Shown: in pieces, positions 36,751-45,593 of the stretch
Position numbering within the stretch: position 1 is the first letter of the stretch
Layout of the letters: the number at the start of each line of letters is the position of its first letter
Source of the DNA: Deltaproteobacteria bacterium
Lineage (GTDB): Bacteria; SAR324; XYD2-FULL-50-16
NCBI GenBank assembly: GCA_018657625.1
Contig: JABHWU010000085.1
Location: 28,238-92,237, forward strand
Reading direction: 5' to 3'
Length of the DNA stretch: 64,000 bases
The notes under the pieces: generated by a model
Database searches by the model: none
What the model saw: the letters and a program-made list of their open reading frames with translations, nothing else
Told to the model about the DNA's origin: nothing
Translations under genes and position numbers: made by a program

Positions 36751-37174
36751 GGATATTTCCGTTGGTAGCCCGCTTGATATCAAACATGGTGTTCTCTGTC
36801 AGAAACCAGCGAATATCACCTTTGTAATCATAAGCAGTGGGTTGGTTTTTTCCGGCTGGAGTCAGGAACATGAAGTTATCCTGCAGGTAGTCAGCGGAGG
36901 TGCTAATGCTCGTGCATTTGCAAACATCGGCCGGAACTGCAGCAGTTTTAATGATGATTTCTTTGTTAGAGCCATCTGCTAGGGAGATAACGACAGTATT
37001 GGCAAAGTCTGCATATAGTCCCAGAATCGGCAGCTTGTGAGTGGTAGCGGCAGGAAAAGTATGGCTTAGATCTTCACGGGTGAACCGTTTCCCTTCGACT
37101 GTAATCGTCGCTGCTACGGCACTATTTGTTTTGAACATTACCAGTGCTCCCAGGGGATTAATCAGATAAGGATT
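36751..37174 (-). pseudogene. assT: Arylsulfate sulfotransferase (AssT) internal fragment
   Basis: The frame begins after a TAA at 37175-37177 with NPYLINPLGALVMFKTNSAVA and continues with TITVEGKRFTREDLSHTFPA, THKLPILGLYADFANTVV and AYDYKGDIRWFL, the N-terminal half of the PQQ-like AssT family. The signal peptide before NPY and everything after NGNILTGSSR, including the catalytic histidine, are missing. It runs out of frame into the permease remnant. AssT moves sulfuryl groups between phenols in the periplasm; this copy cannot work. Confidence 0.75.
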
Positions 37175-37355
37175 TTATAGGGGCACAAACTTGAGGATGG
37201 GGAAGAAATTCATTAAGTTTTTTTAGATACACCTTGGAACTTCGCCCTTTTGATTTGAGTGTATTTTTTGTTGCTGTTTTGTGAAATCTTTATTGAATTC
37301 TATTCTCTATTTTACCTACCAAAATTTACTTTGAAATAACCGGAGAGTGGGCTTT

Positions 37356-38543
37356 TTAGAGCACCACTTTTTTCCATTTAATCAGGTGGGTAACTATTAT
37401 TCCAATGAAAAAGGCAATTCCCATGTTTGTCGTTACAAAACCGATTCCTGCTATCAATATGGTAATAAATAGGTCATTTTTCTCCTTAATATCTCGAATG
37501 AGTACTGCCAATTCCAATCCGGCAAAAAGAAGAAGAATCCCAAGCACGGCATTAGGGATAGATGAGAAAAGTACCAATCCAATAGATCCAAAGCCTAAAG
37601 CAATCACCAAAAAAACAGTCCCGATCATTAAATTTGAACCACCTGTTCGGGCACCAAACCGGTAATGCGCAGCAAGCCCGCCAGCACCGTGACACATAGG
37701 CATCCCGCCTAAAAAACCAGTAATGATATTAATAATCCCCATACTTAAAGAAAGATTGATATTCGTCACTTTTTTAGTAGCTTCTTCTTTTTTAAAAAGG
37801 GACTGGCAAGTATCTACAGTCCCTATCACAGCGTTACCTAACGTTAAAGGAACCTGGGGAATAACCAGAAAAATCAGAGCTATGGAAAAATCATTGAATG
37901 ACGGAATATATAATTGAATGGGAGTTGGTCCAAAGTTAAAATCCATGACACTCAAAGACCTGGTAAAGAGACCCACCATAAGTCCACCAATAACGATAAT
38001 TAAAGCGGCTGGGAATCGTTTGTTTGATATTAAAATCAGAGTTACAATACCGCCTATAATTCCGAGAAGTAAATTGGCAGAAATCCCCCAAAATGAATTA
38101 ATTACTCCAGTCTGTTCAATTAGCAATTCAGGTTTTAAAACAAAGCCAATCCCTTTGCTGATTAAAATAAGTCCCAATCCCAACTGGATACCTCTAACTA
38201 TCGGTTTTGAGAAAAATTTAGCAATCCAATTGATAAGACCAGTCAATGAGAGCAGCAATAGTATAACACCGAAAGTCAAACCTGATGCAGCTAAGACTGG
38301 AAGGGTGATTTTTGCTGGAAAGGCAATAGCTATAGCAGAAACGACCTTTAACGGCTGAACCGGAATAGGAAGTTTATAGAAAAATCCGCATGATAAATAA
38401 AAGATCCCTATCATCAAAAATACTGTAGTGGCACTCAACTGACAGATAATAATAAGCGCCAGTGAAAGTGGAATTAATGTTCCAAGATCACCCAGAGAAC
38501 CTGAAAATTCAAGTCTATTAAACTGGTAGGAAGCAATTTTCAT
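37356..38543 (-). CDS. MOT1-type molybdate/sulfate transporter
   Basis: The 395-residue protein has about eleven helices and the two MOT1 hallmarks: FSGSLGDLGTLIPLSLAL near the start and KLPIPVQPLKVVSAIAIAF in the first half. A second related pattern (GGMPMCHGAGGLAAHYRFGART) follows in the second half. MOT1 proteins take up molybdate with high affinity; bacterial members may move sulfate or tungstate. A need for Mo or W fits the aldehyde:ferredoxin oxidoreductase in this window. The gene seems monocistronic and lies next to the sulfotransferase scar. Confidence 0.85.
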   Translation of the reverse strand: MKIASYQFNRLEFSGSLGDLGTLIPLSLALIIICQLSATTVFLMIGIFYLSCGFFYKLPIPVQPLKVVSAIAIAFPAKITLPVLAASGLTFGVILLLLSLTGLINWIAKFFSKPIVRGIQLGLGLILISKGIGFVLKPELLIEQTGVINSFWGISANLLLGIIGGIVTLILISNKRFPAALIIVIGGLMVGLFTRSLSVMDFNFGPTPIQLYIPSFNDFSIALIFLVIPQVPLTLGNAVIGTVDTCQSLFKKEEATKKVTNINLSLSMGIINIITGFLGGMPMCHGAGGLAAHYRFGARTGGSNLMIGTVFLVIALGFGSIGLVLFSSIPNAVLGILLLFAGLELAVLIRDIKEKNDLFITILIAGIGFVTTNMGIAFFIGIIVTHLIKWKKVVL

Positions 38544-38686
38544 AAGGAAATTAATTAAAAAAATTAAGAGAATAATTGCGAATTATTATAATCCTGGTAA
38601 AAAAAATTGCCATTACCTCAGTTCACATTTTTCCACAGAGGAAAAAAGTTTATTAATGATAGATATAAACTGAATTGACCTTCAGC

Positions 38687-39337
38687 TTAAAAATCATATT
38701 TTTTAGCAACATCAAGTGCATAATTTTTATCAATACCCAGAAAACGCCTTGTGTCTCTGGTTGACTTTTGCCCCAAAAGTTTTTGAACAATGAAAATATC
38801 TTTCGTGTCTTGATAAATGACCGATGGTTTAGTTTTACGAATACTTTTCGAGCTCAAATATTTTGTATCAATATTAGTGGCTTCGGCGTAGGACTTAAAA
38901 ATATCATTCCAGTTATTTTCATCTAAATGTGAATGAATAGATTTGTTAGAATAGAAAAGAAAATCCAATTTTAAATCAGTCTCATTGATAAATCGATTCA
39001 AAACCGCAATTGTCTTATCACTAAGACATATCGTTAAAGGTACACCCGTTTTCTTTTGATGAAGGTCAAATCTTGATTTTAAGGCACCGTCAAAAAGAAT
39101 GTCGGATAAGGTAACAAGGACTAAATCACAAGATCTTAAGTAGGAATCAAGCTGAAATCTAAAAAAAGCCCAATCTCTGAGCGAATGTTTTCCTGAAACT
39201 CTATTTCTTTTTCCGGGTTCAGGTTTCTTATCTGAAAGCAGCTTACCCGCTTTGTGCAACTGATAGTTATTATATACTTTCTCAATATGAGACTCAATTT
39301 TTAAAACTTCTTCAATGGTTAATGGCCTTGGAGTCAT
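38687..39337 (-). CDS. Integrase-like protein without nucleophilic tyrosine
   Basis: About 216 residues from the ATG at 39337. The layout follows small phage-type integrases of the tyrosine recombinase superfamily: LDSYLRSCDLVLVTLSD (first Arg), KKTG (Lys), SIRKTKPSVIY (second Arg) and LLGQKSTRDTRRFLGI. In functional relatives these read HSLRRTKAS and LGHTKIESTVRYLGI, so both histidines and the tyrosine are replaced (Ser, Gln and Phe). It may be DNA-binding only. A 19-base inverted repeat lies just upstream. No other phage gene is near. An upstream TTG at 39379 would lengthen it into that repeat. Confidence 0.75.
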   Translation of the reverse strand: MTPRPLTIEEVLKIESHIEKVYNNYQLHKAGKLLSDKKPEPGKRNRVSGKHSLRDWAFFRFQLDSYLRSCDLVLVTLSDILFDGALKSRFDLHQKKTGVPLTICLSDKTIAVLNRFINETDLKLDFLFYSNKSIHSHLDENNWNDIFKSYAEATNIDTKYLSSKSIRKTKPSVIYQDTKDIFIVQKLLGQKSTRDTRRFLGIDKNYALDVAKKYDF

Positions 39338-39374
39338 ATTCTGTTCAATGATAAAGATGTTATAAAAATACCGT

Positions 39375-39438
39375 GACAATTTCTTATAATCACTGTTTTA
39401 TACACTAGTCAATAACAATGATTATAAGAAATTGTCAA
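39375..39438. promoter_or_regulatory. 19-base inverted repeat before the integrase-like gene
   Basis: TGACAATTTCTTATAATCA (39375-39393) is repeated perfectly in inverse at 39420-39438 with a 26-base spacer. Each arm contains TTATAAT and TGACA, so it may overlap divergent promoter elements or be the binding and core site of the integrase-like protein. Confidence 0.65.
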
Positions 39439-40272
39439 GATCAAAGAACCTGTATGATCTAAATAATATTTCCAACCTAAAGATTTGTCTTTTCTACATT
39501 AGAGACCCAAAAGGACAGGAAAGTTAACGACTCACTGTCCTTTGATTATTACTTAAAAAACCTCTTATTGATAGCTTTTTGGTTTTAGACGATGTTCAGA
39601 GTTTAATATCTGAATTCATCCTGGTAACGATAACCGGCAACTGTTTCCGATGGTTGGGTATAATCCACTAAAAAAATGTCAGGGTAAACGCCGGAAACGC
39701 ATGGCAGGTGTTCCGAAATTTCACCATAAAGTAACTGCTTGACGATGATGGACGGAAAAGCAGTGCAAGATCGACTTTAATCATATAGTCCAAAGAATTT
39801 TGGGTTTATATTCTATTTTGGTAACACGGGTTTTTTTACGTTAAAAATTAGAAAATATCAAAAATGAATATTCATAGAGATAGAAATATGTCTTTAAGGA
39901 AAATTTTGGAAATTCTTAGCCGAACACTACCGATGATTGGCAGATTCTATAAGGTTTTTTTTGACTTACCAATCGATTTCTAATAGCATCAGTGAAAATA
40001 TTCAATACTTTGCAAGCAAATAAATCGTTTGGTCATATTCGTTCCAATTGTTGAAGAACAGTACAATCTTTTGCTCCAGTCGCAAAATTATTGCTGAGAT
40101 ATCTAAATTAGTAAGTTTGGCTTGTTGCCCAACAGAAAAGGTTTTAAAAGCACTTTCCCAGGAGTTTGACTTTTTATCGATCGGGTATATTGAGGCAATT
40201 AAATCACTGATCATAAATGGATGAAATCTTACCTCCCCTCTTATTGTTATTGTTTAGTATATCTGATGAAAA
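39439..40272. other. Spacer with one doubtful short frame
   Basis: A 70-codon leftward frame at 40002-40214 (MISDLIASIYPIDKKSNSWE) has a plausible hydrophilic composition and a GGGGAGGT box 16 bases before its ATG, which is too far for a normal start. It could be a small protein or a remnant. I see nothing else in these 834 bases. Confidence 0.35.
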
Positions 40273-40971
40273 ATGGAAGAAACAAAAAAAGATTGGCATC
40301 TTTACGAAAATGATTTTTTCAGTGGTTTAGTAACTGAAAAGAATTCTTTCATGTCGCTGGCCAAAAAACAAAATTATAAGAAAAAATCGATTTTATTTCT
40401 TAAAGATGAACTTGGAAACTCCTGTTTCTATGTTCAGGAAGGAATAATAAAAATTTACAACTCAACTGTTGAAGGGAAAGAGCCTATCTTTTTCCTGCGG
40501 AAGAAAGGTGACATGTTTGGAATTGCTGACCTGGTTAACAGTGAAGTGCGAAAAGCTAATGCGGAGACATTAACATCTACTACCGTTTGGAAATTGGGGA
40601 AGGTTGATTTTGAAACACTTTTGGACAAGCACCACTTATTTTCAAAAAGAATTATTCAGGTCCTTGGTAAACGAATACGGTATCTTGGTCAAACGATTGA
40701 AAACTTAATGGTTTGTGATGTTGCTACCCGTCTGGCAAAACTGCTGGTTTATCTGACTTTGGATGTGCTAAGCGATCAGGAATCATGGGAATCACCTACC
40801 TCGGTGCCCATTAGTTTAACACAGGAACAAATGGCAGATATGACCGGTTCTTGTCAGCAGACAATCAGTGAAACGCTGAAATGTTTTCAGGATAAGGGAA
40901 TGATTAAAATGGATAAAAAACGGATTATTATTCACAATCCACTGTCTCTTCTCAGTTGTGTCAGGAAATAG
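40273..40971 (+). CDS. Crp/Fnr-family transcription regulator
   Basis: The 232-residue protein has an N-terminal cyclic-nucleotide-binding-type beta roll (CFYVQEGIIKIYNSTVEGKE ... RKKGDMFGIADLV), a long dimer helix and a C-terminal winged helix (LTQEQMADMTGSCQQTISETLKCF). The Fnr cysteine cluster is absent, so an oxygen-sensing cluster is unlikely. The phosphate-binding cassette is not a clean match to cAMP-binding CRP. It is convergent with the tripartite transporter operon and may control it and the AprA/Hdr-like operon (inference). Confidence 0.88.
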   Translation: MEETKKDWHLYENDFFSGLVTEKNSFMSLAKKQNYKKKSILFLKDELGNSCFYVQEGIIKIYNSTVEGKEPIFFLRKKGDMFGIADLVNSEVRKANAETLTSTTVWKLGKVDFETLLDKHHLFSKRIIQVLGKRIRYLGQTIENLMVCDVATRLAKLLVYLTLDVLSDQESWESPTSVPISLTQEQMADMTGSCQQTISETLKCFQDKGMIKMDKKRIIIHNPLSLLSCVRK

Positions 40972-40991
40972 CAGTTGGTTACAAATTCCCA

Positions 40992-41900
40992 TTACATTGG
41001 ACACAAACCATGATACTTATAAATTTTCTTGCTAGATTTGCTGTTTAAAAAAGCAACTAATTGCTTTCCCCATTTACCACCATCATTCACCAAGCCCATA
41101 TGAGTATCTGTAACTGTACTTTCATCATAAGGTTTCGGTTCTTCTATACTTCCTCCCAAAGGAATCATGTCAAAAGTTTCCGGGAAAATTCGGGTATATC
41201 TTAAAGCCAGGTGGTAAAAAACAATTGCTGCATCTACACTATCTTCAGCTAATGCCTGTGGCGCCTCCCTGTGGTGGATGGCTTTGCCAAATTTGATATT
41301 CCCTTGTGCTACTTTTAGATCTATCAGATTTGAATCTGGCAAAAACTCAGAAGTCAAGCCTGCCAACGTTTTTTGGTAGGTTAAAAAACTAGCTTGTTCT
41401 GTTTTCGGGTTGGAGATAAAAAAACGAACATCTTTTCTGGCAAGATCATTAATCGTTGAAATTCCCTTGGGATTTCCTTTTTTTACAATTAGTACAGCGC
41501 CTTGATTCTTACAAAAGAGTGTATGACCTGATATGTAGCCTTTTTTTACCAGCTTTTCCAAAACTTCGGGGGGACTAATGAATACATGCGGAAAAGCTGA
41601 TATCATCAAGTTACCCAACTGAATACCGCCACTTTCAAGCACGTTCACAACCGGCCCGGGAGGAGTCGTTGCATAAAAAACACCCGAAAGGTCAGGATTT
41701 TCTTTTTTGAATTGTTCCAGACATTCTAAAAGTGCCATGTGGTGATTTCCGTCAGAGAATACAATCAATTCACTTCGAGCGGGATCCCCATGAAAATCGA
41801 GACAGATATTGCTGCGTGGAACGTTCCATTGTCCATATTGAAATTCTGTACTACAAATCTCTTCAGGCCAATCAAGATCTTCATTATTCGACTGTTTCAT
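40992..41900 (-). CDS. Leaderless ModA/TupA-like substrate-binding protein
   Basis: The 302-residue protein has a periplasmic-binding-protein type II fold: ELIVFSDGNHHMALLECLEQF, then GAVLIVKKGNPKGISTINDLA and SVDAAIVFYHLALRY, as in ModA/TupA oxyanion-binding proteins. It has no signal peptide or lipobox; the N-terminus is hydrophilic (MKQSNNEDLDWPEEI). It overlaps the TctA gene by four bases, so it belongs to the transporter operon. A cytoplasmic sensor or metal-cofactor chaperone is possible. The substrate is unknown. Confidence 0.7.
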   Translation of the reverse strand: MKQSNNEDLDWPEEICSTEFQYGQWNVPRSNICLDFHGDPARSELIVFSDGNHHMALLECLEQFKKENPDLSGVFYATTPPGPVVNVLESGGIQLGNLMISAFPHVFISPPEVLEKLVKKGYISGHTLFCKNQGAVLIVKKGNPKGISTINDLARKDVRFFISNPKTEQASFLTYQKTLAGLTSEFLPDSNLIDLKVAQGNIKFGKAIHHREAPQALAEDSVDAAIVFYHLALRYTRIFPETFDMIPLGGSIEEPKPYDESTVTDTHMGLVNDGGKWGKQLVAFLNSKSSKKIYKYHGLCPM

Positions 41901-43393
41901 TTAGCTGTCTTTTTGAAAGTATTGATTGTTGTTTTAATCACAATGTAAAAAGTGATAATCATCAAGATTACTGCAACCGGACGCTTAAAAAACATAAACG
42001 TGTCCAGTTGTGAAACAATAATCACCTGTTGCAGAGCGGTTTCCCAAATTGGTGACAGGATAAACCCTATAATAAAACATATATGGGAGAATCCCCATTT
42101 GTTCATAAAATAGGCTAAAAAAGCAAAGAACAACATCAAAATAACATCAAAAGTGTTATAAGCTCCTAAGTAAGATCCCATGAGACAAGTAAAAATAATT
42201 ATGGGATAGAGTATTGTTTTTGGGGCTGATACAGCTTTACAAGATGCTCTCAGGCCAAGGCGTCCGACAACCAGCAGGAAAATATTAGCCATGATCAGGC
42301 TACTATAAATGGAATAGATGAAGCGAGCATTCTGTTCAAACATCAGTGGGCCTGGAATCATACCATGGATAACAAACGCACCAATGAGCAGCGCTGAGGC
42401 TACATTCCCCGGGATCCCCAGGGTAAATAAGGGAATGAGTGCCGAAGCGCAAACTGCACTATTGGCTGATTCAGAAGCTACTATGCCATCGAGTTCTCCT
42501 TTACCATAGTTCTCTGGGTTTTTAGAAGCTTTCTTAGCACGATCATATGCAAAAAATGAAGCCACCGGAGCTCCCAGTCCTGGCATGGCTCCCACGATAG
42601 TCCCTGCAATTGATGACCTGAAAATGGTTTTAATGCTTCTTCGAAATTCAGCAAAAGAGACAAATCGATCTTCCGGCTTCTTGGAAAATTCTAATGTCGC
42701 TTCACCAGCCCCATTTGCCCGGCTGCGTTCAAGTTGAATTATGATTTCTGAAAAGGCAAGCATCCCGATTCCAATTGGAATAAGCGCTATACCTCGTTCA
42801 AGCTGATATAGCCCAAACGTCAGACGCGGTAAAGCCGATACTGGCTCCATTCCGATGGTACCGATAAAAATACCTAATGCTGCAGCGATAAGTCCACGAG
42901 TCATAGAACTGGAACCAATTCCAGCAATAATCGTCATGGCAAGGCAAATCAAAGCAAAGATTTCAGGTGGCCCCATATATAAAGCGACAGCAGCTAGGGG
43001 AGCAGCAACCAGAATAAGTACCCAGGTTGCAAAAAAATCTCCAGAAACAGACCCGTAAAGAGCCATACGTAATGCTTTTTCACCCTTGCCCTGTTTGGAT
43101 AAAGGGTAACCATCCCATGAAGTCGCTGCGGCTTCAGGTGTACCTGGAGTGTTTAGCAACACTCCAGAAATAGCACCTCCATAAAAAGCCCCTTTATTCA
43201 ATCCCACAAGAAAGCCAATAGCTGTCATTGGGGACATATAGTAGGATAAGGGTACACATAAGGCGATAGCCATAGGTCCATTGACACCCGGAACAGCACC
43301 GGCAATCATACCCAGGGTTACCCCCAGCAGTACAAATAGCAGATTAGCAATGGTCAAAGAATCCATGAATCCTGCAATTATTAAATCAAACAT
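41897..43393 (-). CDS. tctA: TctA large membrane subunit of tripartite tricarboxylate transporter
   Basis: The 498-residue protein is a typical TctA: about eleven to twelve helices with GAVPGVNGPMAIALCVPLSY, NTPGTPEAAATSWDGYPLSK and the repeat-related MPGLGAPVASFFAYDRA and TLGIPGNVASALLIGAF. With TctB and the periplasmic TctC it drives secondary uptake of di- or tricarboxylates or other organic acids. The gene follows TctB in a leftward operon and overlaps the ModA-like gene. Confidence 0.95.
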   Translation of the reverse strand: MFDLIIAGFMDSLTIANLLFVLLGVTLGMIAGAVPGVNGPMAIALCVPLSYYMSPMTAIGFLVGLNKGAFYGGAISGVLLNTPGTPEAAATSWDGYPLSKQGKGEKALRMALYGSVSGDFFATWVLILVAAPLAAVALYMGPPEIFALICLAMTIIAGIGSSSMTRGLIAAALGIFIGTIGMEPVSALPRLTFGLYQLERGIALIPIGIGMLAFSEIIIQLERSRANGAGEATLEFSKKPEDRFVSFAEFRRSIKTIFRSSIAGTIVGAMPGLGAPVASFFAYDRAKKASKNPENYGKGELDGIVASESANSAVCASALIPLFTLGIPGNVASALLIGAFVIHGMIPGPLMFEQNARFIYSIYSSLIMANIFLLVVGRLGLRASCKAVSAPKTILYPIIIFTCLMGSYLGAYNTFDVILMLFFAFLAYFMNKWGFSHICFIIGFILSPIWETALQQVIIVSQLDTFMFFKRPVAVILMIITFYIVIKTTINTFKKTAK

Positions 43394-43580
43394 ATTGGTC
43401 CTATTCGTGGTAAAAGGATACGCCTTAACAAAATTAAGGCATCAAGAAGACCGTTATTTTAATACAACAACTTTTATCTTTAGAAGAGAAGTCCAAGCCT
43501 ATACAATTTATAATGTATACCTTGATTTGCAACATCTCGAATCATGCCGTACACATAATTTAGCCTGTCTGTTTTCTTAT

Positions 43581-44066
43581 CTACGGCATGGGTACCCCAA
43601 GTCCATAGCGCATAGCTAAATACATGATACCAACTGTGCAAGTGCTTACAATTAGAAGAATTAGGGGTTTGCGTTGACCACAAAAGTATTGCATTAATAT
43701 CAGAAAAACTAAAGCAGCGGGGACAAATCCCACCAACCTCATTGCCGGAAACAGCAGAAGACAAGGAATCATAATTGACATAAGATGCCACAAATGCACC
43801 CTGTTTACCACAGGTACATCATTCTTCTCAGCTTGGTTTTTATTATTGACTGCTGACTTGTTCCTGAAATCAGAGATGATATTCGTGGTCAATGACAAAA
43901 GCGACAAAGCTAATATCAAACCAAACACAACATTGGGTAACAGGGCCGAAGAGACACCATACCCTGGGTAAGGTGGTGTAAAGTTCGGAATCACCCACGC
44001 CAGAACAAACACACTAAACAGTATTATTCCACCAGAAACCAGATTATCTCTCTTTTTCCGGGTCAT
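43581..44066 (-). CDS. tctB: TctB small membrane subunit
   Basis: About 161 residues with four helices: LVSGGIILFSVFVLAWVI near the start, ALLPNVVFGLILALSLLSL, and two helices in the second half ending in MYLAMRYGLGVPMP. This is the usual TctB pattern. GAGGA precedes the ATG at 44066 (MTRKKRDN); a TTG at 44093 would add nine residues. It lies between the TctC and TctA genes. The 187-base spacer to TctA is longer than usual. Confidence 0.88.
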   Translation of the reverse strand: MTRKKRDNLVSGGIILFSVFVLAWVIPNFTPPYPGYGVSSALLPNVVFGLILALSLLSLTTNIISDFRNKSAVNNKNQAEKNDVPVVNRVHLWHLMSIMIPCLLLFPAMRLVGFVPAALVFLILMQYFCGQRKPLILLIVSTCTVGIMYLAMRYGLGVPMP

Positions 44067-44214
44067 ATTTTCCTCGTTTTTACATCCTTTCAAAATTAAT
44101 AAATACTAAATGCGGATCTATTACTTTGAAATATATATAGAATCCAACTGAAATTCCCATTTCCAGAAATCACAGTTGGATATTTAAATGATAGCAAATT
44201 AAAAATATGATCTT

Positions 44215-45219
44215 TTATTTTGCAGCTTTTGCTTGCTTTTCAAACTTATCGTAAGCACTTTTCATATATCGATCCGCTGCAGCTTTACCATATTCAACTG
44301 GTCCCATTTTCAATCTGATAGCAACAAACTTACGAAATTCTTTATCTTTTGAAATCTTTATTAATGATTTTTCTAAAGTACTAGCGATTTCGGATGGTAA
44401 GCCTTTTGGTGCTGTCAAAACGATAAACATTTCAACAGACTCATCCCATCCTTGCTCTTTGACTGTCGGCACCTTCTGAAGTGCAGCTCGTTTTTTAGGA
44501 TCCTTAAGTCGCGTCGGAGTAGATGCAGCTAACAATGTCAGTTTTTCTGGTACATACCCAAAAAGAATTGCTCCCAGGTGACCAACATCAGCATGACCAC
44601 CTAACACGGCAGATATAATTGAAGGACCGCCCTGACTTGGCATAAGTGCTAATTTAACGCCTTCCTGAGCAGCAATACGCTTCATCATATCACGATCATC
44701 AGAGCCCTGGAACATATATGTCAAACCGCTATTATTGCTACTCTTAGCCCAGCTAAAAGCTTCTTTTATGGAAGTCCACCCACGATCAACTCTACTGACA
44801 ACGCCACTTTGATTTAAACCTAATAAAGAAATGAACTGATAGTCATCAAATTTATATCTGGTTTTTACAAAGTGTGGTGAGTAAGTGTAAGCTGCTGTTG
44901 CTGATACACCCAAAGTATAACCGTCTGCCCTTGAATTTTTCAGATCCATAGCCATAACACTACCATGTGAACCACCCGGAGTATTAACAACCAATACTGG
45001 TTGCCCTAATTCAGTACTTAAAACATCGGCCAGCTTACGGGTTAGCAAATCGATTTGAGCCCCAGGTTTTACCATTGTCAAAAGTTTAATGGGCCGATCT
45101 GGATAATTCCCCGCTGACAATGATTGAACAAAAAACAGACTTAATAAAAACATGCTAAATAGCAGATTGATAAAACGGAACTGGACAAAAACATTCTTTT
45201 CCTTTGATAAATAACTCAT
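44215..45219 (-). CDS. tctC: TctC periplasmic binding protein of tripartite transporter
   Basis: About 334 residues with a signal segment (RFINLLFSMFLLSLFFVQSLSAG) preceded by a somewhat long hydrophilic start. The mature protein has YPDRPIKLLTMVKPGAQIDLLTRKLADVL, the TctC/Bug family opening, and GGSHGSVMAMDLKNSRADGYTLG. These proteins bind organic acids between two lobes. I prefer the ATG at 45219, with GAGGGGGT six bases upstream, over one two codons earlier. It is the first gene of the operon, divergent from the AprA-like gene with two matching operators between. Confidence 0.92.
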   Translation of the reverse strand: MSYLSKEKNVFVQFRFINLLFSMFLLSLFFVQSLSAGNYPDRPIKLLTMVKPGAQIDLLTRKLADVLSTELGQPVLVVNTPGGSHGSVMAMDLKNSRADGYTLGVSATAAYTYSPHFVKTRYKFDDYQFISLLGLNQSGVVSRVDRGWTSIKEAFSWAKSSNNSGLTYMFQGSDDRDMMKRIAAQEGVKLALMPSQGGPSIISAVLGGHADVGHLGAILFGYVPEKLTLLAASTPTRLKDPKKRAALQKVPTVKEQGWDESVEMFIVLTAPKGLPSEIASTLEKSLIKISKDKEFRKFVAIRLKMGPVEYGKAAADRYMKSAYDKFEKQAKAAK

Positions 45220-45313
45220 AATCATACCCCCTCGGTTGAAAATCTATTTAAAAAAAGCAACTAAAACAAGATTGAAGTTTGTTGAGAGTCTTCTATATAT
45301 TCATCGTTATCGA

Positions 45314-45336
45314 CAAAACTATCGGCTACACGATAT
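45314..45336. promoter_or_regulatory. Operator 1 in the tctC/AprA-like divergent region
   Basis: The sequence CAAAACTATCGGCTACACGATAT holds the palindrome TATCG-N6-CGATA (45320-45335). The same 14-base flank CAAAACTATCGGCT occurs in inverse orientation at 45431-45453. The site is about 95 bases before tctC. Confidence 0.7.
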
Positions 45337-45430
45337 TTTTTAAAAATAAATTGGTTTAGTAAAAGCAACTATCAATATTTCATTAATTACAAGAGAAGCT
45401 TAGGTAACAGAGGCAACAAAAATATTTTTT

Positions 45431-45453
45431 ATATCGCCCAGCCGATAGTTTTG
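45431..45453. promoter_or_regulatory. Operator 2 in the tctC/AprA-like divergent region
   Basis: The mirror copy of operator 1, with TATCG-N6-CGATA at 45432-45447 and the flank AGCCGATAGTTTTG. The two centres are 112 bases apart, close to a whole number of helical turns, which would allow looping. It lies about 140 bases before the AprA-like gene. Confidence 0.7.
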
Positions 45454-45593
45454 CTAAAGTTACCATCATAGGTTCTCAGTCAGAATTAAAATACAGCGAT
45501 TAATCAACAAATCCGAACTACACAATTCTATTCATGTCGTAAACAGTAAGAGTTATGAAATAGTTCACTCAAAATTGGCAGAAGGAGGTCTTA

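Noticed and set aside
36647..37138. 163-codon frame as a new intact protein
   Set aside because: Only an internal arylsulfotransferase fragment followed by out-of-frame permease sequence; the true frame continues upstream without a start.
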